From positions 62,001 through 126,000 of the forward strand of contig NZ_PJRP01000007.1 of assembly GCF_002858765.1 (NCBI RefSeq): a stretch of 64,000 nt of DNA, read 5' to 3'. The notes under the pieces were generated by a model. The model was given only the letters and a program-made list of their open reading frames with translations. It was not told the origin of the DNA and did not search any database. A program made the translations under genes and the position numbers. Below are positions 10,606 through 19,626 of this stretch, piece by piece; position 1 is the first letter of the stretch; every line of letters begins with the position of its first letter. This DNA is from Cupriavidus pauculus. GTDB lineage: Bacteria; Pseudomonadota; Gammaproteobacteria; Burkholderiales; Burkholderiaceae.

Positions 10606-11061
10606 TCAATGTCTCAATCGGGCTGTCACCAGATAGATCGGCACAGAAGACCCACCCAACGGCACATCCCGTCGGCCCACCGTCAGGCTCGCCGCGCCAT
10701 GCCAGGGACATTCGGGCGCGATGGATCGGGCGCGAGAGGGATCACCGCCCATGGGCGGGTCTACCTGTAGGGTGTTGACCGCGCTACCGCGAAAGTATGC
10801 CGCGCACAATGCGGGTTGATCGTAGTCCGCACAGTCGGCAGCATGCGCTCTGATGCCGCCAGAGCTGGTTTCAATGGGACAGACATATGCGGCGGACGCC
10901 GAGCCCATCAGCAGCATCGCTGCGAACCAGGCCCAGACAATCACGCGACACAGTGCGAAGGTGGACTTCACGATTGCGCGCAGTGGTGATGGAAGTTTGG
11001 CTAGCGTAGACGTTCCCACAATGGCAATGTCAAACGTTTTTTCGCCACATTTCGGCACCAT
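10606..11061 (-). CDS. Small secreted or membrane-anchored protein, cus-linked
   Basis: About 151 aa. The start at the ATG 11061 is supported by AGAAGG seven bases upstream; the frame continues to 11199 without a better site. A hydrophobic stretch (VIVWAWFAAMLLMGSASA) looks like a signal anchor or late signal peptide. The following region has Cys pairs (VCPIE, DCADYDQPALC) and the protein ends PIYLVTARLRH, an ending type seen in small proteins preceding heavy-metal RND operons. Function is unknown. It is the outermost of three exported small proteins upstream of cusC. Confidence 0.55.
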   Translation of the reverse strand: MVPKCGEKTFDIAIVGTSTLAKLPSPLRAIVKSTFALCRVIVWAWFAAMLLMGSASAAYVCPIETSSGGIRAHAADCADYDQPALCAAYFRGSAVNTLQVDPPMGGDPSRARSIAPECPWHGAASLTVGRRDVPLGGSSVPIYLVTARLRH

Positions 11062-11224
11062 GCCGGCGCCTTCTGCCGAATCTTGGCCATCGGCGCCGCC
11101 TTCCGTCGGTCTCCTCCAGACATCGGGGCCACCGATCACTATCGCCCTAGACGGGAGTGAGCCTGGCCAACCCGGGGCTTCTCGATAGCGACCTTGCATC
11201 CACCATGGCCGGGCTCGTCGCGAC

Positions 11225-12289
11225 CTAAGCTTCGTTCAAGGTCGGGTAATCCGTATACCCTTGCGCAGCACCACCGAAGAAGCCATTGCGGTCTGCGTCG
11301 TTCATTGGCGCTCCTTCCTTGAGTCGAATGACGAAGTCAGGGTTCGCCAGAATCATCTGGCCATACGCCTCCAGATCGGCCAGCCCCGTCGCCAGATCGG
11401 CACCCACCTGCTCCCTCGAGCGCCCGGGCCGGTTCAAGATCAACGTGCCATGCCAGAGCTTGCCGACGTCGGCCAACAGCGCTTCGTTGCCCTGATGCAT
11501 GATGTGCAGGTATGCCAGCCCCAGCTTGTCCAGTTCGGCCACCAGGTGGCGGTACAAATCCGGCCCATTAACGCCTTCATCGATACCCCAGAGCGTCGTG
11601 CCCGGCGACAGGCGAATTGCCGTACGGTCCGCACCGATCTCCTCGGCAATTGCCGTGGCCACTTCGATGGCAAATCGCGCCCGGCTTTCGATTGAGCCAC
11701 CGTATTCGTCGGTGCGCGCATTCGCGCTCGGGGCGAAGAACTGCTGGATCAGATAAGCGTTGGCACCGTGGATTTCAACGCCGTCGGCTCCGGCCTCGAT
11801 TGCGCGGCGCGCGGCATATCGAAAATCCTGGACGGTCTGGCGCACTTCCTCTGTGGTCAGCGCCCGCGGCGCAGGAATGTCCTGCATACCCGTGACCGTG
11901 AACATCGGCGCACCCGGTGCGATGGCAGACGGCGCGACCCCCAGCCGGTGATGCGGCGTGTTATCCGGATGCGACATGCGCCCGGCGTGCATCAACTGGA
12001 TGAAAACGTGGCCGCCCCTGGCATGCACGGCATCGGTGGTTTTCTTCCATCCCGCAACGTGCGCGTCCGTGTAGATGCCTGGCGTGGTCAGATAGCCCTG
12101 TCCATCATCCGAAGGCTGCGTGCCTTCAGTGACGATGAGGCCAACGCTGGCACGCTGGGCATAGTACTCGGCGGCGAGTTCGCCCGGGGTGCCATCGCGC
12201 TGGGCGCGGCTGCGAGTCATCGGCGCCATGACCAACCGGTTCTGCAGGGTGTAACGGCCAACGCGGACGGGATCGAACAGTTTGCTCAC
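11225..12289 (-). CDS. nemA: Old yellow enzyme-type alkene reductase (NemA-like)
   Basis: 354 aa TIM-barrel flavoprotein. The GTG start at 12289 is preceded by GAGGA eight bases upstream. Family signatures are visible: NRLVMAPMTRSRA near residue 17, the FMN/substrate histidine-asparagine pair in EIHGANAYLIQQF near 173, and YGGSIESRARF. Such enzymes use NAD(P)H and FMN to reduce activated C=C bonds, N-ethylmaleimide and nitrate esters. It is divergently transcribed from a LysR gene at 12395, and the ~100-bp shared gap suggests direct regulation. The true substrate is unknown. Confidence 0.9.
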   Translation of the reverse strand: MSKLFDPVRVGRYTLQNRLVMAPMTRSRAQRDGTPGELAAEYYAQRASVGLIVTEGTQPSDDGQGYLTTPGIYTDAHVAGWKKTTDAVHARGGHVFIQLMHAGRMSHPDNTPHHRLGVAPSAIAPGAPMFTVTGMQDIPAPRALTTEEVRQTVQDFRYAARRAIEAGADGVEIHGANAYLIQQFFAPSANARTDEYGGSIESRARFAIEVATAIAEEIGADRTAIRLSPGTTLWGIDEGVNGPDLYRHLVAELDKLGLAYLHIMHQGNEALLADVGKLWHGTLILNRPGRSREQVGADLATGLADLEAYGQMILANPDFVIRLKEGAPMNDADRNGFFGGAAQGYTDYPTLNEA

Positions 12290-12394
12290 GATGAAATCCT
12301 CGATTGAATGGGATGGAGGCCATCATCGCGCGATCCTTGTATGGAATAAATATGGTAATTTGGAGAACATTGATCCATTGATGGAGCAATGCTC

Positions 12395-13267
12395 ATGGAA
12401 CTGCTTAATGACATGGCCCTATTTGTCGAGGTCGTGAAAGCCAAAGGTTTTCGTCTCGCAGCAGAGGCTATGGGTATGCCAAACTCGACAGTGTCACGAC
12501 GCATTAGCGGGTTGGAGAAGGCGATCGGACTTCGCCTCCTACATCGCACGACCCGCAAAATCGAACTGACCGAAGCTGGTCAGATCTATTTCGAACGCTG
12601 CAGACGCATCGTCGATGAAGCCCGCATAGCACACGAGCAGCTCGGCGACATGCTGGCTCAACCCAGTGGCGTGTTACGCGCCTCCCTGCCGGTAGATTTC
12701 GCCGTGACGTACCTGGCGCCGTTGATCGCCGAATTTTCCCGCCTTTACCCCGGCATCACTTTCGATTTTGACCTGACGCCAAGACGGGTCGACCTCGTCA
12801 GTGAACCGTTCGACGTCGCCATCCGCATGGGGGAATCCGAAAACTCACAGCTGATAGCGCGCACGCTGGCATCACTCACACCCCACCTCTATGCCTCGCC
12901 GGGCTACCTGGCGCGATCGGGCACACCAACCAAACCCACTGACCTGGCACGGCATGAGTGCCTGGGGATCCTGAAAGCGGGATCGTGGACATTGCATGAC
13001 GCCAAGCGCGCCACTACGGTGACAGTGGGTAGTCGCTTTACGCTCAACAGCGTCGGCATGATCCGTCGCCTTGCGACACTGGACATGGGCATCGTCTTGA
13101 TGCCCCAAGAGGTCGTCGCCGATGACGTGGCCAGTGGAAAACTGCAGCGCGTTATGCCGGCATGGCACGGTGCGCCGATGTCCGTGTACGCCATCACCGA
13201 GACCCGGTTGCTTCCGGCGAAGACCCAACGTTTCATCGAGTTCCTGCAGGAGAGATTAAGGCGATAG
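12395..13267 (+). CDS. LysR-family regulator divergent from the OYE reductase
   Basis: 290 aa. Two ATGs compete; 12395 is preferred because GGAG lies eight bases upstream, whereas it is only two bases from the ATG at 12389. The N-terminal winged HTH (residues ~1-60; AAEAMGMPNSTVSRRISGLEKAIG) is followed by a LysR substrate-binding domain of the DmlR/AaeR type. It probably controls the divergent reductase gene and itself from the shared intergenic region. The effector is not predictable. Confidence 0.9.
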   Translation: MELLNDMALFVEVVKAKGFRLAAEAMGMPNSTVSRRISGLEKAIGLRLLHRTTRKIELTEAGQIYFERCRRIVDEARIAHEQLGDMLAQPSGVLRASLPVDFAVTYLAPLIAEFSRLYPGITFDFDLTPRRVDLVSEPFDVAIRMGESENSQLIARTLASLTPHLYASPGYLARSGTPTKPTDLARHECLGILKAGSWTLHDAKRATTVTVGSRFTLNSVGMIRRLATLDMGIVLMPQEVVADDVASGKLQRVMPAWHGAPMSVYAITETRLLPAKTQRFIEFLQERLRR

Positions 13268-13697
13268 CGCCGCCGGCCTCGGAGCCGACGAGCTTTCGGG
13301 TTTCGTCGAACCTCATATGGACCGTACTTTCATCTACTGCTACCCGACATCGCTGACAGCCGTCGCTATCAAACCGCGTGACGATGCGTCAGCACGCTGT
13401 ATGGGAGCTTGCCGACCGAGCCATTGACATAGCCACGGTCGCCCACCCGATTCACGTGGACAGTAGGTCACGTCACCGAACACTGTGAGCACCGTAGCGA
13501 TCCGCTAGCGCCCGACATACAGCGCACGCCTCCGTTTCCCAAGCCTGGATGACAAGCAAGTACCCGCGACTCGCACGCACAACGCTTGACGTCGGCCCTT
13601 GTGCCGTTTTATTCTTTTATGGACATCTCGTTCATTTTTGAACATACACTAATAATACGTCTCACGACAAATCACACCAGTAGAGAGGAGTGCCCCC
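13268..13697. other. Intergenic region before the FAD monooxygenase
   Basis: About 430 bases with no supported gene. It is unusually AT-rich near 13605-13680. GTTCA-tttt-TGAAC, an inverted repeat at 13630-13643, lies 55 bases before the monooxygenase start and could bind the IclR regulator encoded just downstream. GAGAGGAG at about 13682-13689 is the ribosome binding site for the ATG at 13698. Confidence 0.45.
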
Positions 13698-14828
13698 ATG
13701 TTTTCAGGAAAGATCGGCATCAACGGTGCCGGCATTGGTGGCCTGGCGGCCGCCATCGCGTTGCGCAAGCTTGGTATGGACGTTGTCGTGTTCGAGCAGG
13801 CGGCTCGCTTCGCGCGCGTGGGCGCAGACATCAACCTGACACCGAATGCCGTGCGTGCACTAGACGGCTTGGGTGTGGGGGGCGCGTTACGCGAAACCGC
13901 AGCGCGACCCACGCACCGCATCAGCCGCAATTGGGACACCGGCGAGGAAACCTCGCGTCTCGCCATGTCGGACGAGGCCGAACGTCGGTACGGCGCCCCG
14001 CAACTCACCATGCACCGAGGCGATCTGATGGCCGCGCTGGAAGCGGCCGTACCCGCGGCCAACGTGAAGCTTGCGCACAAAGCCACGGGTATCGTGCCGC
14101 GCGAGCGTGGTGCCACGCTGCAGTTTGCTGATGGAAGCCATCAGGATGTGGACGTGCTGATTGGTGCGGACGGCATTCATTCGGTGGTCCGCTCGGCCAT
14201 CTTGGGTACGGAACACCCAATCTTTACCGGTGTGGTGGCGTATCGTGCCGTCGTACCCGCCGAGCGGCTTGCAGGCGTGCCAAACGTTGGTGCCTTCACA
14301 AAATGGTGGGGACCCGAGTCGACGAGCCAGATCGTGACGTTCCCGCTCAATCGGGGCCGCGAAATCTTCGTGTTTGCCACGGTAGCGCAAGACAGCTGGC
14401 GCCACGAATCATGGACGACGGCCGGCCGAGTGGAAGACCTGCGCGCCGCCTATGCCGGCTTTCACCCCGATGCGCGCGCATTGCTTGACGCTTGCGACGA
14501 CGTGCTGATTTCCGCGCTGTACGTGCGCGATCCATTGCCGTCGTGGTCGACCGGGCATATTGCGCTGATGGGCGATGCCTGCCATCCCATGATGCCGTTC
14601 ATGGCGCAAGGCGCAGGCATGGCCATCGAGGACGGCGTCGTGCTCGCGCGCTGCCTGGCTGCCGCCACGCCGGACACCGTCCCGATGGCGCTCGGCCGCT
14701 ACCAGGCCGCGCGGCATGACCGCACGAGTCGCATCCAGATCGGATCACGCGGCAACGAATGGCTCAAGGCCGGTGGCAACGCGGACTGGGTGTACGATTA
14801 CGACGCTTGGAATGTGCCGCTGCAGTAA
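13698..14828 (+). CDS. FAD-dependent aromatic monooxygenase, NicC/salicylate hydroxylase-like
   Basis: 376 aa, typical for group A flavin hydroxylases. Motifs in order: GxGxxG (GAGIGG, ~residue 11), the DG motif GADGIHS (~155), and the GD motif MGDACHPMMPFMAQGAG (~290). A KWW stretch in mid-protein and the WVYDYD near the C-terminus resemble 6-hydroxynicotinate 3-monooxygenase (NicC) as I remember it, so a hydroxylated pyridine-carboxylate or salicylate-like substrate is possible. An IclR regulator starts 45 bases downstream on the same strand. Substrate assignment is an inference. Confidence 0.85.
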   Translation: MFSGKIGINGAGIGGLAAAIALRKLGMDVVVFEQAARFARVGADINLTPNAVRALDGLGVGGALRETAARPTHRISRNWDTGEETSRLAMSDEAERRYGAPQLTMHRGDLMAALEAAVPAANVKLAHKATGIVPRERGATLQFADGSHQDVDVLIGADGIHSVVRSAILGTEHPIFTGVVAYRAVVPAERLAGVPNVGAFTKWWGPESTSQIVTFPLNRGREIFVFATVAQDSWRHESWTTAGRVEDLRAAYAGFHPDARALLDACDDVLISALYVRDPLPSWSTGHIALMGDACHPMMPFMAQGAGMAIEDGVVLARCLAAATPDTVPMALGRYQAARHDRTSRIQIGSRGNEWLKAGGNADWVYDYDAWNVPLQ

Positions 14829-14872
14829 ACGCCGCGCACAGCAGGCTCCTTTCGTTTCCATCGTCTTATTCA

Positions 14873-15712
14873 ATGCCAAAGCCCGATTCGCTGCGCAATA
14901 CCGCCGTTCAACCCGTCGTCAACGATGATGTCGATGATGGAAGCGGCCAGCAACTGGTAACGCCTGTCATACGCGGTCTGCGGCTCCTGCGCTATATTGC
15001 CGAGGGAAACTCGACGGCCAATCTCAGCGAAGTCGGCCGGCGCATCGACGTGAACCGCGTCACCGTGATGCGTCTGCTCGCCACGCTCGAGCATGAGGGC
15101 GTGGTGGAGCGGCTCCCGCAGGGCGGGCATACGGTAGGATTCCCGTTCCTGAAACTGGCGTCGCAAGTACTAGCTTCCAACGATCTCACGTCGCTCGCGA
15201 GGCGCGTCCTCGCGCGACTGAGTGAATCGCTGCAGCTTTCGGCCTATCTGGCGGTACCCGACGGCGGCCATGTCCTGTATCTGCTGCGCGAGATGCCCAA
15301 TGCCGGGCTAGTCAGCAACATTCAGGTCGGCAGCCGCGTGCCCGCCCATCTGACGACTCCAGGTCGCATGTTGATTGCTCATCTGTCGGCCGAGGCGCTG
15401 CGCGAACGGCTTGGCGACGATCCGCTACCCACAGTAACCGGACAAAGTCCGGCCACCCACGCACGCCTTGCCGAGATCCTGGCCGCCGATCTCGAGCGCG
15501 GCTGCGCGTGGAGTTTCTCCGCGTTCGAGCCAGGCATCGATGCCTGCGCCGCGCCGGTGCATGACGTGGCCGGCGACGTCATCGCGGCCATCAGCGTGGC
15601 AGGTCCCCAGCAACGCTTCGAGGCCGACGGCGCATTGCGCGAACGCACTGAACGTGAAGTGAAGCTGGCTGCCAGGGATCTTTCCAAACTTCTTGGTTAC
15701 CGCAAGCCATAA
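14873..15712 (+). CDS. IclR-family regulator downstream of the monooxygenase
   Basis: 279 aa from the ATG at 14873; the frame extends upstream into the monooxygenase gene, but that part is not IclR-like. The N-terminal winged HTH (NLSEVGRRIDVNRVTVMRLLATLEHEG) is followed by the IclR effector domain. It is distinct from the two IclR proteins at 19627 and 30978: the recognition helix reads VNRVTVMRLL against VPRSTVFRLL. It probably regulates the monooxygenase, perhaps through the inverted repeat at 13630-13643. Confidence 0.88.
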   Translation: MPKPDSLRNTAVQPVVNDDVDDGSGQQLVTPVIRGLRLLRYIAEGNSTANLSEVGRRIDVNRVTVMRLLATLEHEGVVERLPQGGHTVGFPFLKLASQVLASNDLTSLARRVLARLSESLQLSAYLAVPDGGHVLYLLREMPNAGLVSNIQVGSRVPAHLTTPGRMLIAHLSAEALRERLGDDPLPTVTGQSPATHARLAEILAADLERGCAWSFSAFEPGIDACAAPVHDVAGDVIAAISVAGPQQRFEADGALRERTEREVKLAARDLSKLLGYRKP

Positions 15713-15824
15713 GCCGCTTGTTAAGACCGAAAGCATCCGGCGGGTTCTCAACGCAGCGATGCCAACCCGGATTGGGCCAGCCCCTGCCTTGTGCGGCGAG
15801 GAGCTGGAGACCTATCTATAGCGA

Positions 15825-18008
15825 CTACGCTTCGAGTTTCATCGGCATCGACCGCCGCCGCGACCGTGTCGCCTGATACAGCGCATGCGCCACCGCCGGC
15901 GCGACCGGCCCGAGCGAGACTTCCCCACAGCCTTGGGGCGATCGGTCGCTATCGACTATGACCACATCGATCTTCGGCATCTCCGCCAATTGCAGCAACG
16001 GGTAGTCATGGAAGTTGCTTTGCTGGACGACCCCGCCCTTGAATGTAACTTCGCTCTTGAGCGTATTGGTCAGCGCAAAGCCGATGCCGCCTTCGATGTT
16101 CGCACGGATCAAATTCGGATTGATCGCGCGGCCGCACTCCACCGCGCACACCACGCGCCTAACCTTGAAGGTCTTGCCGTCACGCACCAGTTCGAGCGCC
16201 ATCGCCACATACGTCTGAAACGCCTCGCCACGTCCCGTATAGAGGTTGAACGTGAAACCGCGCGTGACACCGGGTGCCGGCTTGCGATCCCAGTTGGCAG
16301 CCTTGGCAGCCGCGTCCAGCGTGCGCACTGCCAGCGGGCTGTGGGTCAGTAACAGACGACGGTAGCGATACGGGTCCATACCCGCAGCATCGGCCATCTC
16401 GTTCACAAAGCTTTCGAGCATGAAGATGCTCGACGTGGAACCCACGCTGCGCATAAAGCTCACCGGAATCGGCTGCTTCACATCGATCATGTCGACCTTG
16501 AGATTCGGCACGCGATACACGCAATCGTAGATGGCCTCCAGCATCGTTTCGTCCCAGCCACCGTTTTGCGCCATGCGCTCGGCCTTGATCACGCCATAGA
16601 GCGACTGTCCGGTCAAACGCGCGTGCATGGCGCGGGGTAGCCCCTTGTCGTCGAGCACCGCCCGGAAGCGGCCCGACACACCGGGTCGATAGAAACCATG
16701 GCGAATATCGTCCTCGCGCGAGCGAATGACCTTGACCGGCTTGCCCACGGCCGCCGAGGCGCGTGCCGCGTGGACCACGAAATCCGGCAGGAACTTGCGC
16801 CCGAAACTACCGCCCACGAAGGTGGTGTGGACGATGATCGTTTCCGGCTTGCGTTGATAGATTTTGGCCAGTGCGTTGCGCACGAAATCCTGGCCCTGGA
16901 TCGGCCCCCAGACCTCGATCGCATCCTCACGGACATGGACGGTGGCATTCACGGACTCCATCGTCGCGTGAACGATGTAGGGCGTGTGATAGTCGGCCTC
17001 TACGAACTTTCCGCCCGCCGCCAGCACCGCATCGGGGTCGCCCAGTTTCGTGGCCACCACCGCTTCGACCGCGCCCAGCGCTGCCTTGCGCGCGGCCAGG
17101 ATGTTGTCACTGTCGAGATCCTTGGCGGCGCCGGGGTCGACGTTGATCTCCAGGGCATCGGCACCTTTCTTCGCCAGCCAGAAGCTGGTGGCGACAACGA
17201 TAGCCGCGTCCGGCGCGTGTACCACGGCCTGCACGCCTGGCATCGCCTTCACGGCATCGGCATTCCGGATGCCGGTAACCTTGCCCGTAACGGTGGGCGG
17301 CATTTTCAGGGCGCCGTAAAGCATGCCCGGCACGCGCACATCGATGCCGAACTCCGCAGATCCGTCGACCTTGGCCGGCGTATCGAGGCGCTGCAGGTCC
17401 TTGCCGATCAGCCGGTGTGCGGCCTCGTTCTTCAAGCGTGGCGAAGGATTCAGCGGCAGCTTTGCGGCCTCCTCGGCCAGTTCGCCGTACCCGATAGAAC
17501 GTCCTGTCCCACCGTGGTACACGCGTCCGTTCTCGGTATAACACTGGCCGGGGCGCACCTTCAGCCGCTTCGCTGCGGTCAGCGTCAACACCTCGCGCGC
17601 CTGGGCACCCGCGATGCGCAGGCGCTGGTAAAACAGTGTGGCCGACATCGATGCCCCGACGAACTGCTGCGGCTCCTCATAGGCGGCACCGGTTCGATAG
17701 GCATCGCGACCGGTGACGAATGTCACGGTGATGTGCTGCCAGTCCGCGTCGAGCTCGTCAGCGAGCACCTGTGGCATACCCGTGTAGACGCCCTGGCCGC
17801 ACTCGCACTGCGACAGTCCCAGCGTAATCTTGCCACTCGGCTCGATCCAGATCCAATCCGTGATCTCGTGCGTGCCATGCGGGCCGCTGTCCACCGTGCG
17901 ATTGGCGAGCACTGGCAGCGGAATGCACAGCGCGCCTGCCAGCGCAGCACTTCCCTTCAGAAACCCGCGACGCGACGGGCTCGACAACGCTTCACTTTGC
18001 AGCAGCAT
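15825..18008 (-). CDS. Molybdenum hydroxylase large subunit (isoquinoline/nicotinate dehydrogenase type)
   Basis: 727 aa. The ATG at 18008 is chosen because it starts a Tat signal (SRRGFLKG, ~residue 14); upstream codons in this frame overlap the small-subunit gene. It has the xanthine-oxidase-family molybdopterin domains and ends with the active-site glutamate region QGCGEVSLGPVAP. The family (IorB, NicB) hydroxylates N-heterocycles or oxidises aldehydes with water-derived oxygen. It has no C-terminal cytochrome c heme sites, unlike P. putida NicB, so the electron acceptor must be separate. It overlaps the 2Fe-2S subunit gene by 17 bp. Confidence 0.9.
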   Translation of the reverse strand: MLLQSEALSSPSRRGFLKGSAALAGALCIPLPVLANRTVDSGPHGTHEITDWIWIEPSGKITLGLSQCECGQGVYTGMPQVLADELDADWQHITVTFVTGRDAYRTGAAYEEPQQFVGASMSATLFYQRLRIAGAQAREVLTLTAAKRLKVRPGQCYTENGRVYHGGTGRSIGYGELAEEAAKLPLNPSPRLKNEAAHRLIGKDLQRLDTPAKVDGSAEFGIDVRVPGMLYGALKMPPTVTGKVTGIRNADAVKAMPGVQAVVHAPDAAIVVATSFWLAKKGADALEINVDPGAAKDLDSDNILAARKAALGAVEAVVATKLGDPDAVLAAGGKFVEADYHTPYIVHATMESVNATVHVREDAIEVWGPIQGQDFVRNALAKIYQRKPETIIVHTTFVGGSFGRKFLPDFVVHAARASAAVGKPVKVIRSREDDIRHGFYRPGVSGRFRAVLDDKGLPRAMHARLTGQSLYGVIKAERMAQNGGWDETMLEAIYDCVYRVPNLKVDMIDVKQPIPVSFMRSVGSTSSIFMLESFVNEMADAAGMDPYRYRRLLLTHSPLAVRTLDAAAKAANWDRKPAPGVTRGFTFNLYTGRGEAFQTYVAMALELVRDGKTFKVRRVVCAVECGRAINPNLIRANIEGGIGFALTNTLKSEVTFKGGVVQQSNFHDYPLLQLAEMPKIDVVIVDSDRSPQGCGEVSLGPVAPAVAHALYQATRSRRRSMPMKLEA

Positions 18009-18432
18009 GGACGGCCTCCCGGATGCGGTGGTAAGTGGCGCAGCGGCACAGGTTACTGACAGCGGCATCGATATCCTTGTCGGTGGGATGGGGGTTCTGC
18101 TTGAGCAGCGCACTGACCGCCATCACCATGCCCGACTGGCAGTAGCCGCATTGCGGCACATCCTTGGCAATCCACGCCTTTTGCACTGTTGAGGATCGGT
18201 CCGGCGACAGACCTTCGATAGTTGTCACATTGCGCCCCGCCACGGTCGATACGGGCGTGACACACGACCGCTGGGCGTTGCCATCGACATGCACAGTACA
18301 GGCTCCACAGGCACCGATGCCGCAGCCGTACTTGGTACCGGTCAGACCGGCGTCATCGCGAACCACCCACAGCAGCGGCGTATCGCCGTCGCCGTCAAAG
18401 CGGGTCGCTTTTCCGTTCAACACAAAATCCAT
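17992..18432 (-). CDS. Molybdenum hydroxylase small subunit, two [2Fe-2S] clusters
   Basis: 146 aa from the ATG at 18432, which has GAGG shortly upstream. The plant-type ferredoxin cluster ligands (YGCGIGACGACTVHVDG, residues ~35-50) and the second helical cluster (CGYCQSGM and CRC, ~98-135) are all present. It is the IorA/NicA-type electron-transfer partner of the large subunit encoded immediately downstream. It comes ~117 bases after a Bug-protein gene in the same orientation. No FAD subunit is present, consistent with the two-subunit IorAB class. Confidence 0.93.
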   Translation of the reverse strand: MDFVLNGKATRFDGDGDTPLLWVVRDDAGLTGTKYGCGIGACGACTVHVDGNAQRSCVTPVSTVAGRNVTTIEGLSPDRSSTVQKAWIAKDVPQCGYCQSGMVMAVSALLKQNPHPTDKDIDAAVSNLCRCATYHRIREAVHAAAK

Positions 18433-18549
18433 GGTTGCCTCGCTGGTGCAGGAAAATGACGGCCGCACGCCACCCTGCACGGCGCAGGGTGCGGCCAGAT
18501 ACGACTCAGGTAAAGGGTCAGGGAGGGACGCGCCGCCTGGGCGCGGCGA

Positions 18550-19593
18550 CTATTCCGCCGTGATGTGGTACGTGCGGATCAGGGTGGCCCACGCCGCGGT
18601 TTCATCGCGGATACGTGCGGCGAGGGCTTCGGGCGTGCTCGCCACGGGTTCCAGTCCCTGGCGTTGCAGATCGCCGCGCACCGTCGGCGTGGTGAAAAGC
18701 GCGTGGATATCGGCCGACAGGCCATCGGCGACTGGTTTCGGCGTAGCCGACGGCACCATCAGCGCATACCATGAGCTGACGTCGATACCGGGCATGCCCT
18801 GCTCTGCGAGCGAGGGCACATCGGGGGCGGCGGGCGAGCGTTTGGACTGCGTGACCGCAATCGCGCGGAGCGCACCGGACTGGACAAACGGTGCCAGTGT
18901 CGGCCACGTACCGAGTAGGACCGGCACCTGACCGCCTACCACATCGTTGACCGCCTGCGTTGTGCCTTTATAGGGGACGTGCAGCATCGCGACACCTGCC
19001 CTATGGCGGAAGAGTTCGCCCGCCAGATGCAGGCCGCTACCGACCCCGGGGCTTGCATAGCCCAGGGGCGCCTTATTCTGCTCCGCCTGCTTTGCCAGCA
19101 CCACAAGTTCGGCCACATTGCGTGCCTTCACGGATGGATGTACGGCCAGTACGTTTGGCGAACTGGCCAGCAGCGAAACCGGGCGGAAATCGCGCGGCAC
19201 GTTGTAGGAAAGCGCGGGAAACAGGGTGGGATTGATGGTCAGGTTGCCGGCCGGCACCACCAGCCATGTACATCCATCACCAGGCGCGCGGCGCACGGCA
19301 TCGATGCCGATATTGCCATTGGCACCCGGCTTGTTATCCACCACGATGGTCGCCCCCCTGCGCTGCTGCAGCCCTTGCGACACCGTGCGCGCCAGCTGGT
19401 CTGCCGCACCCCCCGCAGGAAATGGCACCACGATGCGCACCGTGGAACAGGTTGTCGTGGCGTGCGCCGCCTGACCCATAAGCAAACCCGCGGCGCTCGC
19501 GCAAACCATCACGCTGCGCAGCCATCGGGAGGTGCGGTGCCGGTGGGCATCGGCGCCGCCGGGGGCGCCGGTTTGGGGGCTAGGGTCCTGCAT
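18550..19593 (-). CDS. Bug/TctC-family periplasmic binding protein
   Basis: 347 aa. A strong ribosome binding site (AGGAAGAGGAA) precedes the ATG. After a long basic N-terminus comes a signal peptide (near residues 25-46), then the Bug fold with VPFPAGGAADQLAR and the ligand loop VPYKGTTQAVNDVVGGQV. Such proteins bind carboxylates, aromatic acids or amides in the periplasm. No TctA/TctB membrane partners are nearby. It lies 33 bases after an IclR gene and ahead of the molybdenum hydroxylase, so it may bind that enzyme's substrate or its precursor. Confidence 0.9.
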   Translation of the reverse strand: MQDPSPQTGAPGGADAHRHRTSRWLRSVMVCASAAGLLMGQAAHATTTCSTVRIVVPFPAGGAADQLARTVSQGLQQRRGATIVVDNKPGANGNIGIDAVRRAPGDGCTWLVVPAGNLTINPTLFPALSYNVPRDFRPVSLLASSPNVLAVHPSVKARNVAELVVLAKQAEQNKAPLGYASPGVGSGLHLAGELFRHRAGVAMLHVPYKGTTQAVNDVVGGQVPVLLGTWPTLAPFVQSGALRAIAVTQSKRSPAAPDVPSLAEQGMPGIDVSSWYALMVPSATPKPVADGLSADIHALFTTPTVRGDLQRQGLEPVASTPEALAARIRDETAAWATLIRTYHITAE

Positions 19594-19626
19594 TTCCTCT
19601 TCCTGCCAGTTGGGGTTGCGGCTATG

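Noticed and set aside
16698-18059. A 453-codon plus-strand frame
   Set aside because: Antisense to the molybdenum hydroxylase large subunit; His/Arg-rich with no motif.
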